Below are positions 41,071 through 48,783 of a stretch of DNA of 64,000 bases, piece by piece. The notes beneath the pieces are model-generated. The model was given only the letters and a program-made list of their open reading frames with translations, searched no databases and had not been told where the DNA came from. The position numbers and the translations under genes are program-made. The stretch's first letter is position 1. The number at the start of each line of letters is the position of its first letter. This stretch comes from Novilysobacter_A longmucuonensis (GTDB lineage Bacteria > Pseudomonadota > Gammaproteobacteria > Xanthomonadales > Xanthomonadaceae): contig NZ_JBJMAW010000002.1 of the NCBI RefSeq assembly GCF_046600735.1, positions 372,001 through 436,000 on the forward strand, given 5' to 3'.

Positions 41071-42945
41071 TCAGATCTCGCGCACCACGCGGAAGCCCAG
41101 CCGCGCGTTGGTGGTGTCGGCTTCGCCGGACAGACGCCAGGCCGAGCGCGTCTGCTCCGGCGAACTCGCCCACGAGCCGCCGCGGATCACCCGCGAGCGG
41201 CAACCGGGATTGACCCAGGCCTGGGCATCGTCCGGGGCGCGTCGGTAGCCGTCGTGCCAGCAGTCGGCGACCCATTCGCTGACGTTGCCGGCCATGTCAT
41301 GCAGCCCGAACGCGTTGGCGCTGTAGCGCCCGACCGGGGTCGGGCCCCACGCGTCGTCGCCATAGTCCTCGAACGCGTTGCGCCAGCGGCGTCCGCTCGG
41401 CGAGACGTCCTCGTCGCCGGTGAAGTTGCCCGCGCGCGGTGGCGGTGTGCCGTCGCCCCACGGGAATCGCGCCTGGCTGCCGGCGCGCAGCGCGTATTCG
41501 AATTCGGCCTCGCTCGGCAGCCGATAAGTCGCCCCGGTCTGCTCCGACAGCCACTCGGCATAGGCCATCGCATCGCGCGCGCTGATGTGTACCACCGGCA
41601 GGTGGTCCGCCGCCGGTTCACCGGCGTAGTCCGATTCCCAGTCCACCCGGCTGCGCCGCACCAGGTTGCCGCTGCGCTCGTCGTAGACGGTGGAGTAGCC
41701 GCGCCGGGTCGCGCGCGCGCGGTGGCCGGTGGCGCTGACGAAATGCCGGAACTGCTCGACGGTGATCTCGTGCCGCGACATCGCCAGCCCCCGCGACAGG
41801 CGGATGTTGCGCGCCGGCCGTTCGGCATCGGTCGCGCCCGCCTCGCCATCTGCGGCGCCCATCCGGAACGCGCCGTGCGGGATCACCACCATCTCCGGGC
41901 CGCGCCCGCCGTTGCGAAGCGCATCGGTGAAGGCCTGGCCGGGCCGGAACAACCCGTAGTGCGTGGCCAGGTCGATGCGGTGGCGCAGCTCGGCCGCGGC
42001 CGGATCGCCCGCCGGCGCGATCAGCAGCAACTCGGCCAGACGCGCCCGCGCCTGATCGAGGCCGTCGACACGCGAGAGTGCGGCGATGCCGCGGTCGCGC
42101 AGGTCGCCGATCCGTGCCCGCCGCTGCCCGGCAATGCGTGCGCGGGCATGGCCGACGGTATCGGTGCCGGGACGTACCGCCTCGGCACGTGTCAGCCAGC
42201 GCTCGCCTTCGTCGAAAGCGTTGCGCTCGGAGGCATTCTCGGCACGCCGGATCAGCGCGCTTTCGGCGGCGGCCAGGCCCTGCTGCGCACGCACGTCGCC
42301 GGGACGCAGTTCCAGCGCCTCGCGGAAGCGCGCCAGCGCACCGCCGCTGCCGCCCTCGCCGATCCGCCCTTCGTTGAGCGCCTGCTCGCCCAGTCGGTTG
42401 GCGCGCTGGGCCAGGTCGATCGTCTCGAGCCGGTCCAGGTAGGCGACCACGGCCTCGTCCTCGGGCGCCAGCACCCGCGCGACCGCGGCGATCTGGTGCG
42501 CCTCGCGCAGCGACTGCGGGTCGGCATCGATGCGCTGCAGTGCGGCCTCGCCCTGCTCCAGCAGCGCCTCGCGCGCGCGTTGCAGCGACTGCCCGATCAC
42601 CTCGTCGCCCGGCGAGTGCGCACGTAGCGCCAGATAGGTCGGGATGGCCGAGTCGGGCTCACCGATCAACTCGCCGGCCTCCAGCGCGGCCTCGGCGCGG
42701 GCCTGGAGCTCCTCGGCGTTTTCGTCGGTGACCTCCACTGCGGGGACCTGCCACGGCGGCACCGGCGACACCGCCTGGTCGGCACTGACCGTGACGATCG
42801 GCGCGCGTGGCGCGGCGGTACCGGCCTCCGGCGCTGCCGGCTCCTGCGCCGCGTCGGCCGGCTGCTCGCGTGAACACCCGGCCAGCAGGCCCAGCGCCAT
42901 CAGTGATGCCAGTGCGATCTCGCGCAAGCGTCCTCCATGTTTCAT
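41071..42945 (-). CDS. Lipoprotein with formylglycine-generating-enzyme-like domain
   Basis: The product is 624 residues. Lipobox LLAGC with cysteine near residue 24, then an acidic/alanine-rich linker, then helical TPR-like repeats (about 90-330), then an FGE-sulfatase domain (about 345-620): MVVIPHGAFRMGA, HEITVEQFRHF, PVVHISARDAMAYAEWL, YRLPSEAEFEYALRAG, GLHDMAGNVSEWVADCW, RVIRGGSWASSPEQ. The copper-binding cysteine pair of true FGE is not evident (a CW and an NPGC remain). It is more likely a binding or signalling module than a sulfatase activator. MKHGG start at 42945 sets the basic end of the leader. Facing rnd across about 137 bases. Confidence 0.8.
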   Translation of the reverse strand: MKHGGRLREIALASLMALGLLAGCSREQPADAAQEPAAPEAGTAAPRAPIVTVSADQAVSPVPPWQVPAVEVTDENAEELQARAEAALEAGELIGEPDSAIPTYLALRAHSPGDEVIGQSLQRAREALLEQGEAALQRIDADPQSLREAHQIAAVARVLAPEDEAVVAYLDRLETIDLAQRANRLGEQALNEGRIGEGGSGGALARFREALELRPGDVRAQQGLAAAESALIRRAENASERNAFDEGERWLTRAEAVRPGTDTVGHARARIAGQRRARIGDLRDRGIAALSRVDGLDQARARLAELLLIAPAGDPAAAELRHRIDLATHYGLFRPGQAFTDALRNGGRGPEMVVIPHGAFRMGAADGEAGATDAERPARNIRLSRGLAMSRHEITVEQFRHFVSATGHRARATRRGYSTVYDERSGNLVRRSRVDWESDYAGEPAADHLPVVHISARDAMAYAEWLSEQTGATYRLPSEAEFEYALRAGSQARFPWGDGTPPPRAGNFTGDEDVSPSGRRWRNAFEDYGDDAWGPTPVGRYSANAFGLHDMAGNVSEWVADCWHDGYRRAPDDAQAWVNPGCRSRVIRGGSWASSPEQTRSAWRLSGEADTTNARLGFRVVREI

Positions 42946-43082
42946 GGCCGCGGTGCCTGGTGCCACCTGCGCCGGTCGAAGGGCGCATCGGGGCAGCCGC
43001 GGCGGGACCGGAACCGCTTCGGCTCCGGCGAAAGTAGGCTATTGTCGCCCGCCCCGGCAAATTCGTCCTGAATACCCCACCC

Positions 43083-44183
43083 GTGCCCATCTGGATCAAA
43101 GACCCCGCCGCGCTGCAGGCGCGCTTCGCCATCGCCCCGGCCCGGATCGGTCTGGACACCGAATTCATCCGCGAGCGCACCTACTGGCCGCAACTCGCGC
43201 TGGTGCAGATTGCGCTGGCTGGCAGCGATGGCGAGGACATCCTGCTGGTCGACCCGCTGGTGCCCGGCATGGCCGAGGCGCTTGCGCCAATCCTGGTCGA
43301 CCCGGCGATCCTGAAGGTGATGCACAGCCCGAGCGAGGACCTGGTCGCGTTCAAACGTGCCTGCGGGGTCGTGCCCAAGCCGTTGTTCGATACCCAGTTG
43401 GCCGCGGCGCTCGCCGGCATCGGCAGCGGGCTGGGCTACCAGAAGCTGGTCGAGCAGGTCACCGGCGTGGCGCTGGCCAAGGGCGAGACGCGCTCGGACT
43501 GGCTACGCCGGCCGTTGTCGCCGGCGCAGCTGGAATACGCCGCCGACGACGTGCGCCACCTGTTCGAGATGCACGATGTGCTCGATGGCCAGCTCGGCCA
43601 GCTCGATCGCCTCCAGTGGCTGGCCGAAGACGCCGTGCGGATCGTGCTCAATGCCGAGAACGAGACGTTCGAGCGCTGGCCGCACCTGTCGATGCGCAGC
43701 GCGCAGTTCCTCGAGCGTGAGGCCCAGCACCGGCTGATCCGGCTGCTGCGCTGGCGCGACGCCTATGCCCGCAAGAGCGATCGTCCGCGCACCTGGATCC
43801 TGGACAACGAGCTCGCCGTCGCCCTGGCGCGCCTGCCGCCGCCGGACCGCGCCGCGCTGCAGCAGCAGCTGGACGCCCACCCCAAGGCGCCGCGCAAGCT
43901 CGGCGATGCAATCTGGTCGGCATTGGACACCCCGCTGGACGATGAAGCCGATGCGCCGGACGCGGGCATGGCCGAACGCCGCGACAAGCAGCGCCTGCGC
44001 CGGTTGCAGGACGCGGTCGCCACCCGCAGCGGCGAACTCGGCCTGCCCGACGGCGTGCTCGCCTCCAAGCGCTGGCTGGAGATGTTGCTTGATACCGGTG
44101 AATGGCCGGACGCGATCGGCGGCTGGCGCCGCGCGGCGCTGGAGCCGGCGCTGGCGCCGCTGCTCGCCCCGGCACCTGGCTGA
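43083..44183 (+). CDS. rnd: Ribonuclease D
   Basis: 3'-5' exonuclease that trims tRNA and other stable RNA precursors. The product is 366 residues. DEDD sites: IGLDTEFIRE (Asp25, Glu27), MHSPSEDLVAF, and YAADDVRHL with tyrosine. Two HRDC-like helical domains follow (about 205-366). Start is GTG at 43083 (MPIWIKDPAAL). A tRNA gene lies 170 bases downstream. Confidence 0.95.
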   Translation: MPIWIKDPAALQARFAIAPARIGLDTEFIRERTYWPQLALVQIALAGSDGEDILLVDPLVPGMAEALAPILVDPAILKVMHSPSEDLVAFKRACGVVPKPLFDTQLAAALAGIGSGLGYQKLVEQVTGVALAKGETRSDWLRRPLSPAQLEYAADDVRHLFEMHDVLDGQLGQLDRLQWLAEDAVRIVLNAENETFERWPHLSMRSAQFLEREAQHRLIRLLRWRDAYARKSDRPRTWILDNELAVALARLPPPDRAALQQQLDAHPKAPRKLGDAIWSALDTPLDDEADAPDAGMAERRDKQRLRRLQDAVATRSGELGLPDGVLASKRWLEMLLDTGEWPDAIGGWRRAALEPALAPLLAPAPG

Positions 44184-44210
44184 ACTCGCGTACGCCCGGC
44201 ATCGCTTTTT

Positions 44211-44286
44211 GTAGGAGCGGCTTCAGCCGCGATCGCATCGATTACCGCTCGCGATCTTTCAGGATTGCGGCTGAAGCCGCTTCTAC
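44211..44286. repeat. Palindromic repeat pair, family A
   Basis: GTAGGAGCGGCTTCAGCC and an inverted, slightly changed copy (GCGGCTGAAGCCGCTTCTAC) between rnd and tRNA-Ala. Confidence 0.9.
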
Positions 44287-44356
44287 AACAACTGGCGAGT
44301 GCACCGGCACCGGACTGGCGTTGGCCATTCCGGCCCGCTAGACTTGCATCCTTCGT

Positions 44357-44432
44357 GGGGCGGTAGCTCAGCTGGGAGAGCGCCACGTTCGCATCGTGGA
44401 GGTCAGGGGTTCGATCCCCCTCCGCTCCACCA
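44357..44432 (+). tRNA. tRNA-Ala (anticodon CGC)
   Basis: A 76-base cloverleaf with encoded CCA. The anticodon arm CCACG-TTCGCAT-CGTGG gives CGC. The acceptor stem GGGGCGG/CCGCTCC contains the G3-T70 wobble pair that is the alanine identity element. T loop GGTTCGATCC. A weak promoter candidate (TAGACT at 44339-44344) precedes it. Confidence 0.97.
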
Positions 44433-44443
44433 CGAAATCAAGA

Positions 44444-44471
44444 GGCCGCGAGCAATCGCGGCCTTTTTTTT
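44444..44471 (+). terminator. Intrinsic terminator after tRNA-Ala
   Basis: Seven-pair stem GGCCGCG/CGCGGCC, six-base loop, eight T, twelve bases after CCA. Confidence 0.9.
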
Positions 44472-44586
44472 GGTTTTTCCCACCCTGGGCCGTTGCCCAG
44501 CTGGGCGTCATCCGTCCTGGGAACGCCATCCATGTGCAAGCGCGCGACGCGACTGCACCCGGCCGAGGCGCTCGGCTGCGGCAGGC

Positions 44587-44649
44587 GTAGAGCGGAGCTC
44601 GCTCCACTGCCGCGTCGCGACAAGAACAGCCGAGCAAGCTCGGCTCTAC
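44587..44649. repeat. Palindromic repeat pair, family C
   Basis: GTAGAGCGGAGCTCGCTC (diverged hairpin) facing CAGCCGAGCAAGCTCGGCTC, just beyond the stop of the serine hydrolase. The rest of 44472-44698 shows no gene. Confidence 0.8.
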
Positions 44650-44698
44650 CGATCACGCCGAACGATGCAGCCGCTGCAGAGAGCGGCAGCACAGGCGC

Positions 44699-45790
44699 TC
44701 ATCGCGCCATGAAGCGCGCGGCGATCGCCTTCGCGGTGGCGTAGGGCTCCGGCGCGTTGCGGTTGCTGAGGATCACCACGCTCAGCCGCTGCCGCGGGTG
44801 ACGCACGATCACGTTGCGGAACCCGATCGTTTCCCCCGAATGCCAGACGCTGTCGCCGCTGATGCGCCAGCCGTAGCCGTACTGGATGCCGCGCACGTCG
44901 GTGGCGGTGGCCGGGCTGAACGCCAGCCGCCGCGACGCAGCGCCCAGCAGCCCGTTGCCGTACAGCGCGGCGTCCCATCGGGCGAGGTCCTGGACCGAGG
45001 AATAGATGCCGCCATCGCCGAGCACCGCGCTGGTCCGGTCCTGGTCGGTGCGAGCCCAGCCGGCATCCAGTTCGCTGTAGCCGTAGGCGCGATGTTGCAC
45101 CGTCGGCCCGTGCGGCACCTGGACCAGGCTGCCGTCCATACCGGCTGGCAGGAAGATCCGTTCGCGCAGGAAGTTGGAAAACGCACGCCCGGATGCGCGC
45201 TCCACAATCAGCGCCAGCAACGCGTAGCCGCTGTTGCTGTAGCGGTAGCCGCCGCCGGGCGGAAAGTACAACCGGTTTTGCGGCGCCAGCAGCCGCAATA
45301 CATCCGCGTCGCGCAGCTGTGCGGTGGCGGTCGCGGGGATTACGTCCTCGTAATCGACCAGGCCGGAGGTGTGGGTGAGCAGGTGGCGGATGCTGACTGC
45401 ATCCGCGGCGGGATGCAGCGACGGCAACCACCGGCGCACCGCATCGTCCAGCCCGAGGCGGCTGTCCTCGGCCAGCATCAGCACCGCGGCCGCGGTGAAC
45501 TGCTTGGTCACCGAGGCCAGCCGGTAGTTGGTCGACGGCGTGGTCGCGATGCCCTGCTCGAGATCGGCCACTCCATAGCTGCGCAGCACCAGCGTTTCGC
45601 CGTTGCGCACCACCAGCACCGAAGCACCCGGTACGGCGCCCTGGTATCGCTGCATCAGGCGGTCGACTGCTTCGCTCATGCGCTCGGCATCGTCGGCGCA
45701 CCCGGCCGGCCGGCACGACCGGACGGCAGCGACCGCGGTCGCGCGCGACACCGGCGGCCATGCGGCTTCAGCGACCGGGGCAGGCGCCAT
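44699..45790 (-). CDS. Serine hydrolase of the beta-lactamase/class C PBP family
   Basis: The product is 363 residues. Serine-lysine motif SVTKQF, Tyr motif YSNSGYALL, and HSGETIGFRN in place of the KTG box (HSG is common in this family). LLTHTSGLVDYEDV and SSVQDLARWDAAL are family segments. It probably cleaves a D-amino-acid containing peptide. The N-terminus (MAPAPVAEAAWPP..) is not a good signal peptide, though relatives are exported, so the 5' end may be damaged or the start misplaced. It lies 39 bases after another serine hydrolase. Confidence 0.85.
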   Translation of the reverse strand: MAPAPVAEAAWPPVSRATAVAAVRSCRPAGCADDAERMSEAVDRLMQRYQGAVPGASVLVVRNGETLVLRSYGVADLEQGIATTPSTNYRLASVTKQFTAAAVLMLAEDSRLGLDDAVRRWLPSLHPAADAVSIRHLLTHTSGLVDYEDVIPATATAQLRDADVLRLLAPQNRLYFPPGGGYRYSNSGYALLALIVERASGRAFSNFLRERIFLPAGMDGSLVQVPHGPTVQHRAYGYSELDAGWARTDQDRTSAVLGDGGIYSSVQDLARWDAALYGNGLLGAASRRLAFSPATATDVRGIQYGYGWRISGDSVWHSGETIGFRNVIVRHPRQRLSVVILSNRNAPEPYATAKAIAARFMAR

Positions 45791-45829
45791 GCTCGACCCA
45801 TCGGGACATCGGTGCAGGCCGGCGCGGCG

Positions 45830-47422
45830 TCAACGGCACGCAGCGGTGCGGGTGAATGCGAGGTCTTCATAGTCGTAGCTGAAGTCCGCTTCGGGATCGA
45901 CCTTGGCCATCCCCAGGGTGGAGCCGTCATCGCCGCCGGCGAAGCTCAGCCATGCCTCGGCGTCCACGCTGTCCTCGTGCCAGTCGACCAGGTAACGCTC
46001 GCCCACGCGCATCACCTCGCCCACCAGCATCGGCGACTTGGCCGACTCGAACTGCACCCCGCCCGCGCGCTCGCATACCGTGACTTCGCCGAACCAGGGA
46101 TCGCGGTAGGTACCGAGCCAGCGCGCCAGCTCCTGCACGGTGGCCGGCCGGCGCGAGGAGGTATCGGGTTCCGCCGGTCGGTCCGGCGCGGATGACTGGC
46201 TGGCTAGCTCCTCGGCGTACCGCGCAACCGAGCCCGTCGATTGCGGTTTGGTGAAATGCTCGGCCAGCACCTGGTCGAGTACCGTGCGCGCCTCGCCGCC
46301 GCTGCCGTTGATCAGCACCACGAAGCCCGAGCGCTGCTCCGGCAACAGGTGCAGCACCGAGTACATGCCCGCCAGCGTGCCGGTGTGCGACACGCTCCAG
46401 ACCCCGTCGATATCCGCAAGTCGCCAGCCATAACCGTAGGCGTAGAAGTGGCTGCCGTTCCAGTCGCGCCGACGCTGCGAAATCGGCATCGGCATGTGCG
46501 CGGTCCACATCGCGCGGCGCTGCTCCGGCGACAGCCAGGCCTGCTGCTGCGGCGTCGGCGCCAACCAGTTCTGCGCCCACGCCAGCATGTCATCGAGGCT
46601 GCAGCGGATGCCGCCGGCCGCGGCCGAGGTAATCGCCGGGATCACCGCACGATCGGCACGGATCACGACGTTGCGCCCGTCGCGGCGCATGTGCGGTTGG
46701 GCGATATCGGCCACCGCATCGCGGTCGATCTGGCCGACGCGGCAGCCCGACAGGCCCAGGGGTTCGAACACTTCGCGCCGCACCAGTTCCTCGTAGGACG
46801 CGCCGCCGGCTGCTGCCGCAACTTCGCCGGCGACCACGTAAAGCAGGTTGTCGTAGGCATAGCGCGAGCGGAAGCTGTGCTGCGGTTCCAAATGCGCCAG
46901 ACCGGCGATGATGTCCTCGCGGTCGAAATGGTTCGGCTCCGGCCACAACATCAGGTCGCCGGCGCCTTCGCGCAGGCCGCTGTTGTGGATCAGCAGGTCG
47001 CGCACCTGCATCTCGCGGCTGACCCATGGGTCGTGCATGCGGAACTGCGGCAGGTGCTTTTGGACCGGATCGTCCCAGCGCAGCTTGCCGGTATCGACCA
47101 GGCGCGCCAGCACGCTGGCGGTCATGGCCTTGGAGTTGGAGGCGATCTTGAACAGCGTGTCCGGGGTGATCGGCCGGCCCGACCCGGCGACCACCACGCC
47201 GGCGGTGCGCACGTAGCTGATATCTCCGTCCTCGATCACGCCGACGGCGATGCCGGGGAGCTGGTAGCGGGCGATCACCTCGTCGATGACGGCATCGAAG
47301 TGCTGATGATCCGCAGGTGGTGCCGGGGATGCCCAGGCGAAGCCGCCGACGGCCAGTACCATCCAGGCGGTCATCCCTGCGCAGGCGCGGACCCAGAGAG
47401 GGCTGGCGGCAGGTGGCGTCAT
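45830..47422 (-). CDS. Exported serine hydrolase, beta-lactamase family with C-terminal domain
   Basis: The product is 530 residues. Signal peptide about 1-32 (ACAGMTAWMVLAVGGFAWASP), catalytic domain with SNSKAM (serine-lysine), YDN tyrosine motif and SHTGTLAGM as the third box. From about residue 420 there is an extra beta-rich domain (WLGTYRDPWFGEVTV..), as in D-aminopeptidase DAP-type and other C-terminal lipocalin-like modules. ATG at 47422 overlaps the dipeptidase stop (ATGA), so the two are made together. Likely acts on peptides in the periplasm. Confidence 0.87.
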   Translation of the reverse strand: MTPPAASPLWVRACAGMTAWMVLAVGGFAWASPAPPADHQHFDAVIDEVIARYQLPGIAVGVIEDGDISYVRTAGVVVAGSGRPITPDTLFKIASNSKAMTASVLARLVDTGKLRWDDPVQKHLPQFRMHDPWVSREMQVRDLLIHNSGLREGAGDLMLWPEPNHFDREDIIAGLAHLEPQHSFRSRYAYDNLLYVVAGEVAAAAGGASYEELVRREVFEPLGLSGCRVGQIDRDAVADIAQPHMRRDGRNVVIRADRAVIPAITSAAAGGIRCSLDDMLAWAQNWLAPTPQQQAWLSPEQRRAMWTAHMPMPISQRRRDWNGSHFYAYGYGWRLADIDGVWSVSHTGTLAGMYSVLHLLPEQRSGFVVLINGSGGEARTVLDQVLAEHFTKPQSTGSVARYAEELASQSSAPDRPAEPDTSSRRPATVQELARWLGTYRDPWFGEVTVCERAGGVQFESAKSPMLVGEVMRVGERYLVDWHEDSVDAEAWLSFAGGDDGSTLGMAKVDPEADFSYDYEDLAFTRTAACR

Positions 47423-48645
47423 TGCGCACGCTCCGCACGCGCGACCCGCTCGACCTCGCTCCACACCCGCAGCAGGTTGCCACCCCAAAGGGCGGCGATG
47501 TCCTCGTCACTGAAGCCGCGCCGGCGCAATCCCGCGGTGACGTTCGGCGTCTCGCTCGCATCGAGCCAGCCGGTGATGCCGCCGCCACCGTCGAAGTCCG
47601 ACGCCAGCCCGACATGCTCGATCCCGGCGACCTGCACCGCGTGCTCGATGTGATCTAGGTAGTCATCCAGCGTCGCTACCGGGTGTTCCCGCTCGATCCG
47701 CGCCAGGCCTTGCCGGTACGCCGGCAGTTCCTCGTGTCGGTCGCTGTCGAACTCGGTCGCGCCGGCCTGCCGCGCAACGGCTTCCTGCAGCGCGGCCACG
47801 GCCGCCTCACGCTGGGGATCGAGCTTGAGGAAGCCGCTGTAGGCGACCACCTGCACTACGCCACGATTGGCGGCGATGCCGCGCAGCAATGCGTCATTGA
47901 TGTTGCGCGGGTGCGGGACCAGCGCATGGGCGGACGAGTGCGAGGCGATCACCGGCGCGGCCGTGGCCTGCAGCACGTCGCGCACGCAGGCGTCGGACGC
48001 GTGCGAGACGTCGAGCATGATCCCGAGCGCGTTCGCGCGCTGCAGCACCGAGCGACCGAACCGGCTCAGCCCGACGTCGCCGGCTGGGGCGTCACCGAAT
48101 TCCGGCCGCGCGCCCGAGCTGGTGCAGATGGCGTTGTGGCCGGTGTGGGTCAGCCCGAGGTAACGCGCGCCGCGGGCGTAGACGGCATCCAACAGGTCGA
48201 GTCGGCGGCCGAGCGAGTAGCCGTTCTCGATCCCGATCATCGCCGAGAGCAGCCCGCCGGCGTGGTGCTCGCGGACCTGCCGCGGGGTGGTCGCCAGGCG
48301 GATGCGGCCGGGGTAGCGCGCCAGCATCAACTCGATCGCGGCGTACTTGCGCTCGGCCTGGGCGATCGCGTCGGCGTAGCCTGCCGCCGTCAGCGGCCCC
48401 TGCTCGACATAGATCACGAAGAACGCCGCGTCTAGGCCGCCGCGCTCCATCTTGCCAAGGTCGACCTTCAGCGCGGTGTCGCCACCGACGTCGTAGCGCG
48501 CCTCGCGCATGTAGGTCGGCGGGATGTCGACGTGCGTGTCGATCGTCAGCAGCCCGTCATGCGCGAGCTCGGCACCAGCGCCCGCCAGTGGCGCCAGCGC
48601 GAGGGCGGCGACGCCGCAGAGTTTCGTGAAACGGGTCATTCCCAA
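47419..48645 (-). CDS. Membrane dipeptidase-like M19 peptidase
   Basis: Zinc dipeptidase of the renal dipeptidase family, which accepts D-residues at the C-terminal position. The product is 408 residues. Signal-like leader (MTRFTKLCGVAALALAPLAGAGA), metal-site IDTHVDIP, MIGIENGYS, LDVSHASD, ASHSSAHALVPHPRN, and VGLASDFDGGGG. Two starts are possible: TTG at 48645, with GGAG eight bases before, or ATG at 48639. It probably hydrolyses L,D- or L,L-dipeptides such as L-Ala-D-Glu or its epimerised form. First gene of dipeptidase-hydrolase-hydrolase. Confidence 0.9.
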   Translation of the reverse strand: MGMTRFTKLCGVAALALAPLAGAGAELAHDGLLTIDTHVDIPPTYMREARYDVGGDTALKVDLGKMERGGLDAAFFVIYVEQGPLTAAGYADAIAQAERKYAAIELMLARYPGRIRLATTPRQVREHHAGGLLSAMIGIENGYSLGRRLDLLDAVYARGARYLGLTHTGHNAICTSSGARPEFGDAPAGDVGLSRFGRSVLQRANALGIMLDVSHASDACVRDVLQATAAPVIASHSSAHALVPHPRNINDALLRGIAANRGVVQVVAYSGFLKLDPQREAAVAALQEAVARQAGATEFDSDRHEELPAYRQGLARIEREHPVATLDDYLDHIEHAVQVAGIEHVGLASDFDGGGGITGWLDASETPNVTAGLRRRGFSDEDIAALWGGNLLRVWSEVERVARAERAQ

Positions 48646-48737
48646 AGAATCATCTCCACCTGAAGCAGCCGCACTCCAGCATCAGCAGCGAACTCGTGCG
48701 GCCCGCCAATCCATCCCGTCTGTTCGCCGGCGGGGCC

Positions 48738-48770
48738 AAAAAAAAAGGCGGCCTGCTCGCACAGGCCGCC
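48738..48770 (-). terminator. Strong terminator of the TonB-dependent receptor gene
   Basis: Nine-pair stem GGCGGCCTG/CAGGCCGCC with a six-base loop and nine T on the minus strand, 14 bases after the receptor stop. The dipeptidase group downstream thus needs read-through or its own promoter. Confidence 0.93.
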
Positions 48771-48783
48771 AAGGGGGATTGGC

